From Schlesneria sphaerica (GTDB lineage Bacteria; Planctomycetota; Planctomycetia; Planctomycetales; Planctomycetaceae), in NCBI RefSeq assembly GCF_044336245.1, contig NZ_CP172346.1, positions 558,001 to 622,000 on the forward strand: DNA of 64,000 nucleotides. Reading direction: 5' to 3'. The notes under the pieces were generated by a model. The model saw only the letters and a list, made by a program, of their open reading frames with translations. It made no database searches and was not told where the DNA came from. Positions 42,430 through 52,109 of the stretch are shown one piece after another. Every line of letters begins with the position of its first letter. Position 1 is the first letter of the stretch. Position numbers and translations under genes: made by a program.

Positions 42430-43540
42430 TTTTCGTCCTTTCGAGACTGTCAGACGCGAACGACGAGACTCTATCCCGAAACGGAGGGTCCGGCGAGCCA
42501 AACAGGGGGTGGGGGGGCAGCGTTATGCTCGCCTCCAACTCAAGACACTACAGAATTCAACGAGCGACTCAGTGAACCAACTGCGCGAGACACGGTTTTC
42601 GGAATGAGCAGATTCCTGCCACATCCCTCACGTACAGATGACCCAACCGTTCTCGCCCAGAGAGTCTCAGACGGCGTTCGGAGGATTGGAAACGACAACT
42701 TGCGACAACACTTCTTAATGCTATGATCGACTGAATCTTGCGGAGGAATTGAAAAGGGTCACCACCGCTTACTGACCTGCGCGACCGTTCCTCAGGGGAG
42801 AGAACTGCGAAGATCCGACAGAAGACCGCGGCCCTGTCGCGGATGACGATGCAGTTGCGAAGTTGGAGGTGCTCTGAAGTGGCGCCGGACAGTGCGTTGG
42901 TGAGGATCTGGCGATCGGACGGCGTGAACGGATCGAGCCGATGTTGTCCCGAAGAGGGACCCTGACGCAGGGTGGCAATCTGTTGCCGCCTGTACCATGG
43001 GAATCATAAAATGTTTTATGCAAAAGGATTACGAAGAGAACCAGCACTCCGTCCCGCCCGAAAACGGTCTCACCGATTAGATGCTCAAGGTGCTCAACAT
43101 GCTCAAGCTGAGCATCTAATTGAAAATGCCTGAAAACAGGGGTTTGGTCAATAAGGTGCTCAAGGTGCTCAACCGCGTGCAGCGCGCATTTCACTGGCGG
43201 GGTTGAAGCGATTCGCGGGGGGGGGCGTGGCGGGTGCCGTGTCAAAATCGGTAGGGAAGGACGACACTGGCAAATGCGTTTTACGGAGACATGCTTGGCC
43301 ATTCCAGGACAGAAACGCTCTGCCGGTAGATGAAACGGTTCGCGGCGTTGGGGGGCGGCTTGAATTCCGGCCGCGCCACGTGAAACTGGAAAGGGATTGG
43401 GATCTCCTTACCCTGCCAAGTGATGCGTTGTGGTTTGTCAGCGGGATTTGGCCGCGACAGCATTCGCATGACCGCTGCGGACTTGCTAGACTGTGGGACG
43501 TTTCCGTTATTTTTCATTCAAGGAAATCGAGTTTCAGGAC
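42430..43540. other. 1.1-kb non-coding region with repeated TGCTCAA units
   Basis: I see no supported gene. G-rich runs occur at about 42505-42520 and 43217-43230. Between 43076 and 43172 there are several copies of TGCTCAAGG / TGCTCAACA (43091, 43158, 43167 and neighbours). They include a perfect 12-bp inverted repeat, ATTAGATGCTCA (43076-43087) and TGAGCATCTAAT (43109-43120). A minus-strand frame across this region encodes repetitive VEHLEHLI and is probably an artefact. Confidence 0.45.
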
Positions 43541-44947
43541 ATGACCGACCGTCGCAACTTATTCAATAAAGTGTGGGATCTCCATTCCGTTCGTTCGCTT
43601 GCCGGAGGGCAGACGCAACTGTTCATCGGACTTCATCTGATCCATGAAGTGACGAGCCCTCAGGCGTTTTCAATCCTGCGTGACCGCGGGCTGAAGGTTC
43701 CCTATCCTGAACGGACACTGGCGACGGTCGACCACATCATTCCTACTGACGTGCAGTCTCGTCCGTTCGCGGACGGCCTGGCCGAAGAAATGATGTCGGC
43801 GATTGAGAAGAACTGCCGCGAGTTCGGCATTCGTCTGTTCGATCTCAAAGATAAACGACAAGGTGTTGTGCACATCGTCGGTCCCGAACAGGGGTTGACT
43901 CAACCGGGCATGACGATCGCCTGCGGTGACAGTCACACCAGCACGCACGGGGCATTTGGATCGATCGCCTTCGGTATTGGAACCAGTCAGGTTGCCGATG
44001 TCCTCGCAACGCAGACGCTGGCACTCAGCCGTCCCAAGGTGCGAAAGATCGAAGTGACCGGAAAACTTCGCCCCGGGGTCTTCGCCAAAGACGTGATCCT
44101 GCACATCATTCGCAAGCTCGGCGTGCAGGGTGGTGTCGGCTACGCCTATGAGTACGCCGGCGAAGTCTTCGATCGCATGTCGATGGAAGAGCGAATGACC
44201 GTCTGCAATATGAGTATCGAAGGGGGAGCCCGGTGCGGTTACATCAACCCGGACCAGACCACCGTCGACTACATCAAGGGGCGTCCATTCGCTCCTGCCG
44301 GTGCTGATTTCGAGCGAGCGGCCGCCTGGTGGTTGAGTCTCGCATCACCGAAAGATGCCGAATTCGATGACTACGTGACGTTTAACGGTTCCGAAATCGA
44401 ACCGACCGTCACGTGGGGCATCAACCCAGCTCAGTCGGTCGGAATTAACGAGACCTTGCCCGCCGTGTCGTCGTTCAGTTCGGACGATCAGAAGGGGATC
44501 AAGGACGCCTATGAGTACATGGATCTGAAAGAGCAGCAGCCGATTCGCGGCGTCAAGATTGACGTCGCCTTCATCGGTTCGTGCACCAACGGTCGAATTT
44601 CCGACCTGCGGGAAGCGGCAGCGATCGCCAAGGGTCGTAAAGTGGCCCCCGGCGTGAAGGCACTTGTGGTTCCGGGATCGCAGGTCGTTCGTGAACAGGC
44701 GATTCAGGAAGGCCTGGACAAGATCTTCGAGAACGCGGGATTCCAGTGGCGCGAAGCGGGCTGCTCGATGTGCCTCGCCATGAACCCGGACAAGCTGCAG
44801 GGTCGTGAAGTCTGTGCCTCGTCGAGTAACCGTAATTTCAAGGGTCGCCAGGGAAGTCCGACCGGGCGTACCTTATTGATGAGCCCCGCGATGGTTGCCG
44901 CAGCCGCCATCGCTGGCTCGGTCAGTGACGTGCGAGAACTTCTGTAA
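43541..44947 (+). CDS. leuC: 3-isopropylmalate dehydratase large subunit
   Basis: This 468-residue aconitase-family protein begins MTDRRNLFNKVWDLHSV. The aconitase signatures are IACGDSHTSTHGAFGSIAFGIGTSQ (about residues 128-152), FIGSCTNGRISDLREAA with the first Fe-S Cys, and REAGCSMCLAMNPD with the other two. LeuC and LeuD isomerise 2-isopropylmalate in leucine synthesis. Length fits LeuC (about 470). The LeuD small subunit does not follow, which is unusual: the next gene is an unrelated Cys-rich protein after an intrinsic terminator. Confidence 0.94.
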   Translation: MTDRRNLFNKVWDLHSVRSLAGGQTQLFIGLHLIHEVTSPQAFSILRDRGLKVPYPERTLATVDHIIPTDVQSRPFADGLAEEMMSAIEKNCREFGIRLFDLKDKRQGVVHIVGPEQGLTQPGMTIACGDSHTSTHGAFGSIAFGIGTSQVADVLATQTLALSRPKVRKIEVTGKLRPGVFAKDVILHIIRKLGVQGGVGYAYEYAGEVFDRMSMEERMTVCNMSIEGGARCGYINPDQTTVDYIKGRPFAPAGADFERAAAWWLSLASPKDAEFDDYVTFNGSEIEPTVTWGINPAQSVGINETLPAVSSFSSDDQKGIKDAYEYMDLKEQQPIRGVKIDVAFIGSCTNGRISDLREAAAIAKGRKVAPGVKALVVPGSQVVREQAIQEGLDKIFENAGFQWREAGCSMCLAMNPDKLQGREVCASSSNRNFKGRQGSPTGRTLLMSPAMVAAAAIAGSVSDVRELL

Positions 44948-44977
44948 CAGTCGGTTCGCACCAGAGATTCGGCCAGG

Positions 44978-45007
44978 GTTCCACTGGTCCTGGCCAGTGG
45001 AACTTTG
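44978..45007 (+). terminator. Terminator after leuC
   Basis: GTTCCACTGG (44978-44987) pairs perfectly with CCAGTGGAAC (44994-45003) across a 6-base loop. Only three T follow at 45004-45006, so termination strength is uncertain. Confidence 0.55.
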
Positions 45008-45128
45008 TCCCCAATTATCCCTTCTGATGCGATGACGGACGGGAACGACAGACAGAGTATTGGATTACAGCTCGTGGTTGAAATCGTAGTTCGCAAGGGC
45101 GGACGATTTCCAAAGGAAGAGAGATCAC

Positions 45129-45629
45129 ATGACACAGCCCGGAATGGACCGCCGAGAGTTTCAGCAACTGAGTCTGGCAGCACTTTGCGGAGTGGTCGCG
45201 GGTGTGAACCTGGGCTGCAGCAATGGTGGGGGAGGAGCGGGAACTCCGGCAGCAGCCCCAGCCGCTCCCGGCGCGGCGGCAGCAGCAAACCAGATCAACC
45301 TGACTCCTGAAGCAGAAGCGTTGATCATGGACGAGCCGCACACGTGTCGCGGCTTGAACTCATGTAAGGGACTGGGCCGCGACAAGGAGAATGCCTGTGC
45401 CGGACAGGGGACCTGCGCGAGTGTGGCCGACTCCGTTTGCGGTGGCCACAACGATTGCAAAGGCCAAGGAGGCTGCGGAGAGAATCCCGGGATGAATTCC
45501 TGCAAGGGCCAGGGGGGCTGTCATATCCCGCTGATGTCATCCGCCTGGGAAACAGCGCGCACAGCCTTTGAAGCGGCGATGAAGAAAAACGGAAAAGAAT
45601 TCGGTGCGGCACCGGCCGCAGCGAAGTAG
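45129..45629 (+). CDS. Exported Cys-rich protein with CKGxGxC repeats
   Basis: This 166-residue protein begins MTQPGMDRREFQQLSLAALCGVVAG. The R-R-E-F plus hydrophobic stretch suggests Tat export, and VNLGC is a lipobox. An Ala/Pro-rich linker follows. Residues 70-135 carry a repeated Cys pattern: HTCRGLNSCKGLG, NACAGQGTCA, HNDCKGQGGCG and NSCKGQGGCH. Such paired Cys loops look like a metal-binding or modified-peptide region, reminiscent of the Cys-rich substrates of MNIO (DUF692) enzymes. No DUF692 gene is in the window, so modification is speculative. AAGGAAGAGAG lies upstream of the ATG. Confidence 0.75.
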   Translation: MTQPGMDRREFQQLSLAALCGVVAGVNLGCSNGGGGAGTPAAAPAAPGAAAAANQINLTPEAEALIMDEPHTCRGLNSCKGLGRDKENACAGQGTCASVADSVCGGHNDCKGQGGCGENPGMNSCKGQGGCHIPLMSSAWETARTAFEAAMKKNGKEFGAAPAAAK

Positions 45630-45953
45630 TGGACCGCTCTGGAATCGGGAACGAGTGTGAGATCGTCGCCAGCAAGTCCTCGTAACTGCGATGTCTCACA
45701 CTCACCAGGCGGGCCCTGCTGCGAAGCGATTTCGATCGGCGGGATACGAAACCCGGGGTGCGGAATGGGAATGTAGCGACGTGGACGACCGGGTCCCCCT
45801 GCCCCGTTTCCGATGCGGCCGATGCAGTGTCCCGCCAGGTCCTGAGGGATTGAAACTGCCACCTGTTGCGAACGACGTGTTTTCCGTATGATACCGCTTC
45901 GTCTGAGGGCGGAACGAACGAGGACGTGGGTGTCATCTGGCCGGAGTCTGATT
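45630..45953. other. Intergenic gap, nothing recognised
   Basis: About 320 bases with no supported gene, terminator or repeat. The frame of the next gene is open from ATG 45888, but that extension lacks a ribosome site. Confidence 0.35.
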
Positions 45954-46169
45954 GTGACGACAAGATTGCAATGCCTTCTGCTGAGCCTGTCGATCGGCTT
46001 GTGCCTCGCAGTCAATGAGTCCGCGGCCCAGGGCCCTGCGGCGCCCCCCGTGATCCCTCCTGCCAATTCCGCACAGCAGTCGCGCCCGTTTTATGTTGAA
46101 GGCGCGGTTGTTGTTGCCCTGATGGCTGCCGCGGGATACGCAGTCTGTCGATCAAGCCGCCGGGTCTAG
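45954..46169 (+). CDS. Small membrane or secreted protein
   Basis: From GTG 45954 this is a 71-residue protein with a signal-like start (TRLQCLLLSLSIGLCLA), a Pro/Ala-rich linker, and a C-terminal membrane segment EGAVVVALMAAAGYAV followed by basic CRSSRRV. GGAG lies 7 bases before the GTG. An ATG at 45888 would lengthen the protein by 22 residues. It sits 13 bases upstream of the ketoacyl synthase gene, suggesting one operon. Function is unknown. Confidence 0.6.
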   Translation: MTTRLQCLLLSLSIGLCLAVNESAAQGPAAPPVIPPANSAQQSRPFYVEGAVVVALMAAAGYAVCRSSRRV

Positions 46170-46182
46170 ACCACACCGTTCA

Positions 46183-47433
46183 ATGCCAGCTCGCGACAAT
46201 TGCCGAATCGTTATCACCGGGATCGGTTTGTGTACCCCGTATGGCCCTGACCGCAAATCGACGTGGCAGGGGATGCTGTCGGGAAAGAGTGTCACTCGCT
46301 GGCTCTCCCCCCCGCACTGGCCGAGCGAGCAACCTCGTCTGGCAGGAGCCCCGGTGCGGTTTCCCGAGACACGATTATTTCGTCATCACGAACCGCTGAT
46401 CGAATTGGCCCTGACGACGGCTCATGAAAGTCTGATCGACGCGGGACTCGATTCGGTCAGTCTCGACCGCTATGAAACAGGCGTTGTGTTTGGAACGAGC
46501 AAAGGAGGCCTCCACACCTACACTCAGTTGCTGGGACAACCGTATGATCTCGAAGCTGATCTCGCACGAGGTGATCTCCCCGCAAATCCTGGTGAATGGC
46601 TGGACGTCCTTCCTAACCGCGCGGCGGTCGTCCTACGTCAGATGATCGGTGGCTACGGTCCCGTGCTATGCCCAGTGATGGCGTGTGCAACGGGACTTGC
46701 GGCCTGCCTGCGCGGTGCGGAACTGATCCGAAACGGTGACTGTGACCTTGTGTTGGCCGGCAGTGCGGATGCCTCGCTGCAGCCCGCCCTGCTCGGCTCG
46801 TTCCGCAGACTCGGCGTTCTATCGCGGGAACTCGACGATCCCGCGTCAGCGTGTCGCCCTTATGACCATCGGAGAAGTGGATTTGTCGTGGGAGAAGGAG
46901 CCGCCTGCCTAATCCTTGAGCGACTTGATCTGGCTCTGGAACGAGGGGCCACTTACTACGCCGAATGGCGTGAGGGACAGATCCTGTCCGACGCCAACAG
47001 CCTGACACAACTTGAGACGACCGGATCGTCACTGAAACGACTCTTGTCTGATTTAAGTCGTCGGACCCGTATCCCGGACTACATCAACCTGCATGGAACC
47101 GGAACAGCGACAAACGACGTTGTGGAGTGCCGGGCGATTCGGGAAGTCTTCGGCGATGCCTCGCGGCGAATCCAGTGTTCGAGCCTGAAAGGGGGGATGG
47201 GGCATCTTTTAGGGGCGGCGGGAAGTGTCGAACTGGCAGCGACGGCACTCGCAATTCATGATCAGATGATTCCTCCGACAGTGAATCTGGAAGAGCAGGA
47301 CGAGGATTGCCGACTCAACTTGACTCCGCAGAAGGCTCGAAAGTGGGACATCAATCAGGCATGGAAGGTCTCCATGGGATTCGGAGGCCACCTGGCGGGG
47401 GTCTGCCTGTCACGGCCGGAGTCTCCGCAATAA
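46183..47433 (+). CDS. Beta-ketoacyl synthase (KAS II/FabF-like)
   Basis: This 416-residue condensing enzyme has the C-H-H triad: Cys168 in VMACATGLAAC, His304 in INLHGTGTATND, and His341 in KGGMGHLLGAAGSVE. The Lys of the K-S-x-x-G-H motif aligns with KGGMGH. It elongates acyl chains by decarboxylative condensation with malonyl-ACP. No acyl carrier protein or ketoreductase adjoins it, so it may be a specialised paralogue (polyketide, hydrocarbon or lipid-like product) rather than the primary FabF. Confidence 0.88.
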   Translation: MPARDNCRIVITGIGLCTPYGPDRKSTWQGMLSGKSVTRWLSPPHWPSEQPRLAGAPVRFPETRLFRHHEPLIELALTTAHESLIDAGLDSVSLDRYETGVVFGTSKGGLHTYTQLLGQPYDLEADLARGDLPANPGEWLDVLPNRAAVVLRQMIGGYGPVLCPVMACATGLAACLRGAELIRNGDCDLVLAGSADASLQPALLGSFRRLGVLSRELDDPASACRPYDHRRSGFVVGEGAACLILERLDLALERGATYYAEWREGQILSDANSLTQLETTGSSLKRLLSDLSRRTRIPDYINLHGTGTATNDVVECRAIREVFGDASRRIQCSSLKGGMGHLLGAAGSVELAATALAIHDQMIPPTVNLEEQDEDCRLNLTPQKARKWDINQAWKVSMGFGGHLAGVCLSRPESPQ

Positions 47434-47680
47434 TCAGGCAAGGACGATCGGTGCCAGATCGATTCGACGGAATGTTCGGCTCTTCCCGTGCTGAAATTCG
47501 TGTAGATGCAATTTCCAACCTGTGCTAAAAGCCTGTTTCGGCGGGCACACCAACTGAAACCACATTCATTCAGTTTCCTCAGTACGAACTCGGATCCCTC
47601 AAGGCTCGTTCAATTCAGTACGGCTGGACGGTGTCTGCGGGGTTGCTGATGCCGGCTCATTTCGTCACGGAAGACGCTCT

Positions 47681-48964
47681 ATGTTCCGCAATCACTTGCC
47701 ATTTCTGACGTGCCTTGTGTTTAGCGTTGGTCTTGCGATTGGTTTTTCCTGGAGCCGAGGATACATCCCCCTCGCCATCGCACCTGCGAAGACTGGCACA
47801 CTGGGGATTGAAGTTGCGCAGCGGGAACCACTGCCGCTCCCGAATCGTTCTCCCTCGAGTAAACGCCGCGCCGCACAAGAGAAAGTCGAATCCGTCGACG
47901 AAAGTGAAGACGAATCGATCGTCTTCGAACAACAGTCAGAACCTGATCTGGATTCCACCATCGCTGTGACCAGACAGACGGAGGAAAAGGATTACTCACA
48001 GGTGATTCCCGTCGCGCGTCAGGAAGAGCCCGAGCAGGTCGCGTCACGTGAACCTGCCGCCTTGACTCTACCAGACTCGGATCAAGGGGAGCCCTTGGTT
48101 GAGAACTCAAAACCGATCCGGCTGCTGAAGAAGGGGACAGGCCAGCCGGTCCCGGAGTCGAGTCCGAAGCCACGCAAGGGGGCGCAGCCGCGGCGTGTGG
48201 TGAGCGCTGCGGCTCATCAAACCCCCGCAGATCCCCCGAGTGAGTCTGACAGTACGACCGAGGATGCCCAGGGGGGAGTGTCAGAACAGTTAGCAGCGGC
48301 GGAAGAAAAGCTTGCCGCGGGAGAAGTCCTGGCAGCTCATCGCATACTGTCAAAACTGTACTGGAACCACCAGGAGCTCCGTCCACAACTTCAGGAAAAG
48401 ATTGACGCTGCTGCGAAGTCCATCTTTTTCGACAGCCAGCCGCACTTCATCGAACCCTATGTGATTCAATCGGGCGACCGGCTGGAGGTGATCGCAAAGA
48501 AGTATCAACTGTCGTGGGAATACCTCGCAAAGCTCAATCGAACTGAACCGAGACGCATTCAGATTGGCCAAAAGCTCAAAGTGCTGAAGGGGCCCTTCGC
48601 CGCCGTCGTCGAACTGAACCGCTTTGAGTTGATCGTGCATTTGCAGGGGTACTATGTGAAGCGCTACATGGTCTGCACGGGTAAAGACAATTCCTCGCCC
48701 GTGGGCAAGTTCACCGTTCTGAACAAGGTGGTGAATCCTCCGTACACCGGCCCGGATGGAAAAGTGATTGCTGCTGACGATCCCTCTAATCCGCTGGGCG
48801 AACGCTGGATCGACCTCGGTGACAGCTATGGGATCCACGGGACGATCGATCCCGGATCGATCGGAAAGGCCGAGTCACGTGGTTGTATTCGACTTGGGGA
48901 CGAAGACGTGATCGAAGTCTATAACTTCCTCGTCAAAGGTTCGGAAGTCGTGATTCGAAAGTAG
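47681..48964 (+). CDS. LysM / L,D-transpeptidase (YkuD) cell-wall protein
   Basis: This 427-residue protein starts MFRNHLPFLTCLVFSVGLAIGFSW, a signal or membrane anchor. A long low-complexity acidic region follows. A LysM domain reads EPYVIQSGDRLEVIAKKYQLSWEYLAKLN (about residues 258-300). The C-terminal YkuD domain has the catalytic pattern IHGTIDPGSIGKAESRGCIRL (His386, Cys402). These enzymes make 3-3 cross-links in peptidoglycan or attach proteins to it, supporting a peptidoglycan wall in this planctomycete. Confidence 0.88.
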   Translation: MFRNHLPFLTCLVFSVGLAIGFSWSRGYIPLAIAPAKTGTLGIEVAQREPLPLPNRSPSSKRRAAQEKVESVDESEDESIVFEQQSEPDLDSTIAVTRQTEEKDYSQVIPVARQEEPEQVASREPAALTLPDSDQGEPLVENSKPIRLLKKGTGQPVPESSPKPRKGAQPRRVVSAAAHQTPADPPSESDSTTEDAQGGVSEQLAAAEEKLAAGEVLAAHRILSKLYWNHQELRPQLQEKIDAAAKSIFFDSQPHFIEPYVIQSGDRLEVIAKKYQLSWEYLAKLNRTEPRRIQIGQKLKVLKGPFAAVVELNRFELIVHLQGYYVKRYMVCTGKDNSSPVGKFTVLNKVVNPPYTGPDGKVIAADDPSNPLGERWIDLGDSYGIHGTIDPGSIGKAESRGCIRLGDEDVIEVYNFLVKGSEVVIRK

Positions 48965-49473
48965 CCGCACGACAAAGGTGAAAACGGTTCGGCCCGCGCC
49001 GCAGATCGGCTCCGCAATCACCATCGGCAGACCTTCTTGGACTGAAAATGGGCGAGCCCCCCAGACGACTGATGCGCGTGAGTTGCAACTGCGGTCCCGC
49101 TGGCCGAGAAGAACAGGTGAACAACCGCTGACACGGCAGTTGACATGCGAGAATATGACTCTGCTCGCCCCACCTGAATGTTGATTTCATCGCTGCGGCC
49201 TTGGACTGTTTGGTGTTGTTTTCAGCCTCAGAACTGGCCACACTACAGATCAGCAAATGTTGATTTGCATTGCGAAGTGACAGGTCGCTTCTGGCGAACA
49301 CGCCATAAGTGCCTCCCTAAAATGAACCCCTGAATAATTCGGTGCGAAACGGTCTGACCGGGCTTTCTGTGAAAGGAGAGTTCCCGGCGAGGATCTCATT
49401 CACGCTTCCGGAATGAGGAACCGACTCAGGTCGCCCGCGCTGGTCATTCAGCCTTCAAAAACAGGACGCGCAG
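48965..49473. other. Intergenic gap, nothing recognised
   Basis: About 510 bases precede the second DUF1501 gene. No supported gene, terminator or repeat was seen. The DUF1501 promoter presumably lies near the right side. Confidence 0.35.
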
Positions 49474-50874
49474 ATGTCGAAGTGTCAGCAGATCCATCGA
49501 CGTGACTGCCTGAAAGCAGGCGGCCTCAGCTTACTTGGGCTGGACCTGCCGAGCTGGTTTCATCTGAGACAGGCGATGGCAGAAGAGCGGGCCATCGGCA
49601 ATCGTCCACGGGCCAAGGCCTGTATCTTTCTGTTCATGTGGGGGGGACCTGCCCATCAGGACACATGGGACATGAAACCCACTGCCCCGGTCGAATACCG
49701 TGGCGAGTTTCGGCCGATTGACACGAATGTCCCGGGCCTGCAAATCTGCGAGCATCTTCCGCTGCTGGCCCAGCGGGCGGACAAGCTCGCCGTTATCCGG
49801 TCGATGACCCATGACGACGTCGATCATACTTCCGCGACTCACTATCCTCTCACCGGACGAAGAACGCCTCGACGCGGCGCCGGGTTAGGCGAAGATTGGC
49901 CGAGTATTGGGTCTGTCGTATCAAAACTGGGTCGTGGTACGGGCCCTCTTCCCTCGTTTATTTCCATGATGCCCGTCGTCCCGAATGGTGCACCGCGATT
50001 CGTTGAATCATCGCATGGGCAGGGGGCTGGCTGGCTCGGTCCGACCTTCGATCCGATGCGGATCGATGCGGACGGGAGCAAACCCGACTACAAAGTCGGC
50101 GACTTCGAACTGTTGGCCGACGTACCGAGCACTCGCTCATCACTGCGCCGAGAATTGCTGGGCGTAATGGACGAACGAGACGGCCAGATCGAAAGCAACG
50201 AGCTCGTCCAGGCGACTCGCAGCCACTACGAACGGGCATTCACCCTGCTTTCGTCCAAGGGAGCCGTCGAGGCCTTCGATCTGTCACAAGAACCGGCCTC
50301 CGTTCGAGAACGATATGGAATGAACGTGCATGGACAATCGGTCCTTCAGGCACGGAGACTCGTCGAAGCAGGCGTCCCCTTCGTCACCGTGTTCTGGCCC
50401 AACGACGGACTGACCAATGTCAGCGTTTACTGGGACACTCACAACAGAAACTTTATTGACCTGAAAACGAGACTTTGCCCCGTGACAGACCAGGCCTTCA
50501 GTGCCCTGCTCGACGACCTGCAGGAGCGGGGCATGCTGGACGAAACACTGATTGTCTGGACGGGAGAAATGGGGCGGACCCCTCGGATCGGTCAGGGAGT
50601 CGTCGGAGGAGCGGGAGCCGGAGCGGACGGACGCGACCACTGGGCAAGTTGCTTTACGTCCGTCCTCGCTGGGGGAGGGGTCCGGGGAGGGACCGTGTAT
50701 GGTTCGAGCGACCGGTTTGCCGCGTATCCTGCCTCCAACCCAACGGCACCACAGGACCTGGTGGCGACCATTTATCACAGCTTGGGAATCGATCCTCATC
50801 TTCAGCTTCGAGACAGCCTGGGCCGGCCGCTCACGATTTGCGATGGATCGCCGATCGCCCCGATTCTGGCGTGA
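49474..50874 (+). CDS. DUF1501 family protein, Tat-exported (second copy)
   Basis: This 466-residue protein has a Tat signal (IHRRDCLKAGGLSLLGLDLP). The DUF1501 signatures are IFLFMWGGPAHQDTWDMKPTAP, EHLPLLAQRADK, DEHT-like THDDVDHTSATHYPLTG, VWTGEMGRTPRIG and GRDHWASC. Substrate and role are unknown for the family. It differs clearly from the copy at 6106-7524. It ends facing the isoaspartyl peptidase gene with a shared terminator between. No DUF1549/DUF1553 partner is adjacent. Confidence 0.9.
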   Translation: MSKCQQIHRRDCLKAGGLSLLGLDLPSWFHLRQAMAEERAIGNRPRAKACIFLFMWGGPAHQDTWDMKPTAPVEYRGEFRPIDTNVPGLQICEHLPLLAQRADKLAVIRSMTHDDVDHTSATHYPLTGRRTPRRGAGLGEDWPSIGSVVSKLGRGTGPLPSFISMMPVVPNGAPRFVESSHGQGAGWLGPTFDPMRIDADGSKPDYKVGDFELLADVPSTRSSLRRELLGVMDERDGQIESNELVQATRSHYERAFTLLSSKGAVEAFDLSQEPASVRERYGMNVHGQSVLQARRLVEAGVPFVTVFWPNDGLTNVSVYWDTHNRNFIDLKTRLCPVTDQAFSALLDDLQERGMLDETLIVWTGEMGRTPRIGQGVVGGAGAGADGRDHWASCFTSVLAGGGVRGGTVYGSSDRFAAYPASNPTAPQDLVATIYHSLGIDPHLQLRDSLGRPLTICDGSPIAPILA

Positions 50875-50998
50875 TCGCCTGGAGCGATGCCCTGCTCTGG
50901 CGGTTAATTTCTGGACGTGCGGAGAACAATACGTCGGACGGCAGGATCGGCCCCCTGACCCGATTAGGGGCCGGCACATGACGGTGTCCGGAAGTGCG

Positions 50999-51033
50999 AA
51001 AGCGGTGGTGGCGATCTTGCCACGCACCGCTTT
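50999..51033. terminator. Bidirectional terminator between convergent genes
   Basis: AAAGCGGTG+GTGGC (50999-51012) pairs with GCCAC+G+CACCGCTTT (51019-51033), giving a 14-bp stem with one bulged G. The flanking A and T runs at the stem base suit both strands. It separates the DUF1501 and isoaspartyl peptidase genes. Confidence 0.65.
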
Positions 51034-51071
51034 GTGAAGAGCATTACGCTCGTGGATGAAGGGATAGAAAA

Positions 51072-52109
51072 TCATTCGTCGTAGACACGGACCTGGACCT
51101 TACCGTCTGCAGTGATCCAGCCGCGGTAGAGTCCTTCGCTGTTTCGAGCCGTCGTAAACTTTCCATCTTTATCGAGAACGATGGCGGCCCCTTCGGCATT
51201 GATGTCTTTCAACTGCCGGTTGATGACGTCTTCGACCGCCTCTTTTGCCGAGACTTTCTTGTACTTGATCTGAGCCACAATTTCGTGGGAGACGGAATAA
51301 CGGATGAAAAACTCGCCATGTCCCGTGCAGGAAATCGCTGCCGTTTCGTTGTCCGCGTAGGTACCGGCACCAATGATCGGGGAATCGCCGATTCGACCGA
51401 ACATTTTGTTCGTCATTCCCCCTGTAGACGTGCCGGCAGCCAGATTCCCGTCCTTGTCGAGTGCCACAGCCCCCACGGTACCGTAATGGGGCTTGGCGAT
51501 CGGGATCTCCAGTGCGTCCGAGGCATCGCCTGATTGCTTCTTCGCTTCGGCTTCTTTCTTCCAGACGTCCTGAATGGCTTTCCATTGGAACTCGGTCCAG
51601 AAATAGGCGGGGTCGACGATTTCGAGTCCCTGCCGGGTGGCAAAAACTTCTGCACCTCGGCCAATGAGCATGACGTGCTTCGACTTTTCCATGACCGCCC
51701 GGGCAGCCGAGATGGGATTCTTGACGATGGTGACACTGGCGACCGCCCCCGCTTTTTTCGTCTTGCCATCCATAATCGACGAATCGAGTTCGTTTCGTCC
51801 CTCATGGGTGAAGACGGCTCCCTTTCCGGCATTCAGCACCGGATCGTCTTCCATGACTCGGATGGCGGCTTCGACGGCGTCCAGTCCTGATCCACCTGCA
51901 TCCAGCTTGGCTTTCCCTGCTTTCAAGGCGGCATGCAGTGCGGCACGCACCTTTTCCTCGAGTTCAGGCGTCATGTCCTTTTTGTCTTCGCCAATCCCGC
52001 CGTGAATCCCCAGCACGACGTTGGGAGTGACTTCATCGACCGCGGAAGCACCGTTCGTTGCCGCGAGCATTCCCATACCCATTCCCAAAGCGAGAAACCA
52101 TCGAATCAT
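51072..52109 (-). CDS. Secreted isoaspartyl peptidase / L-asparaginase (Ntn hydrolase)
   Basis: This 345-residue protein starts MIRWFLALGMGMGMLAATNGASA, a signal peptide. The plant-type asparaginase fold follows: VVLGIHGGIG, AGKGAVFTHEGRNELDSSIMDG and, at the autoprocessing site, HYGTVGAVALDKDGNLAAGTSTGGM with the nucleophilic Thr in GTVGAVA. GRIGDSPIIGAGTYAD and CTGHGE bind substrate. The enzyme removes beta-aspartyl residues or asparagine amide and is exported here. The start at 52109 is preferred because AAGG lies upstream; GTG 52124 is an alternative. Confidence 0.9.
   Translation of the reverse strand: MIRWFLALGMGMGMLAATNGASAVDEVTPNVVLGIHGGIGEDKKDMTPELEEKVRAALHAALKAGKAKLDAGGSGLDAVEAAIRVMEDDPVLNAGKGAVFTHEGRNELDSSIMDGKTKKAGAVASVTIVKNPISAARAVMEKSKHVMLIGRGAEVFATRQGLEIVDPAYFWTEFQWKAIQDVWKKEAEAKKQSGDASDALEIPIAKPHYGTVGAVALDKDGNLAAGTSTGGMTNKMFGRIGDSPIIGAGTYADNETAAISCTGHGEFFIRYSVSHEIVAQIKYKKVSAKEAVEDVINRQLKDINAEGAAIVLDKDGKFTTARNSEGLYRGWITADGKVQVRVYDE

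Noticed and set aside
42769..43302. Minus-strand 177-codon frame with VEHLEHLI repeats
   Set aside because: No ribosome site; composition is low-complexity and follows the underlying DNA repeat; no protein-like domain.
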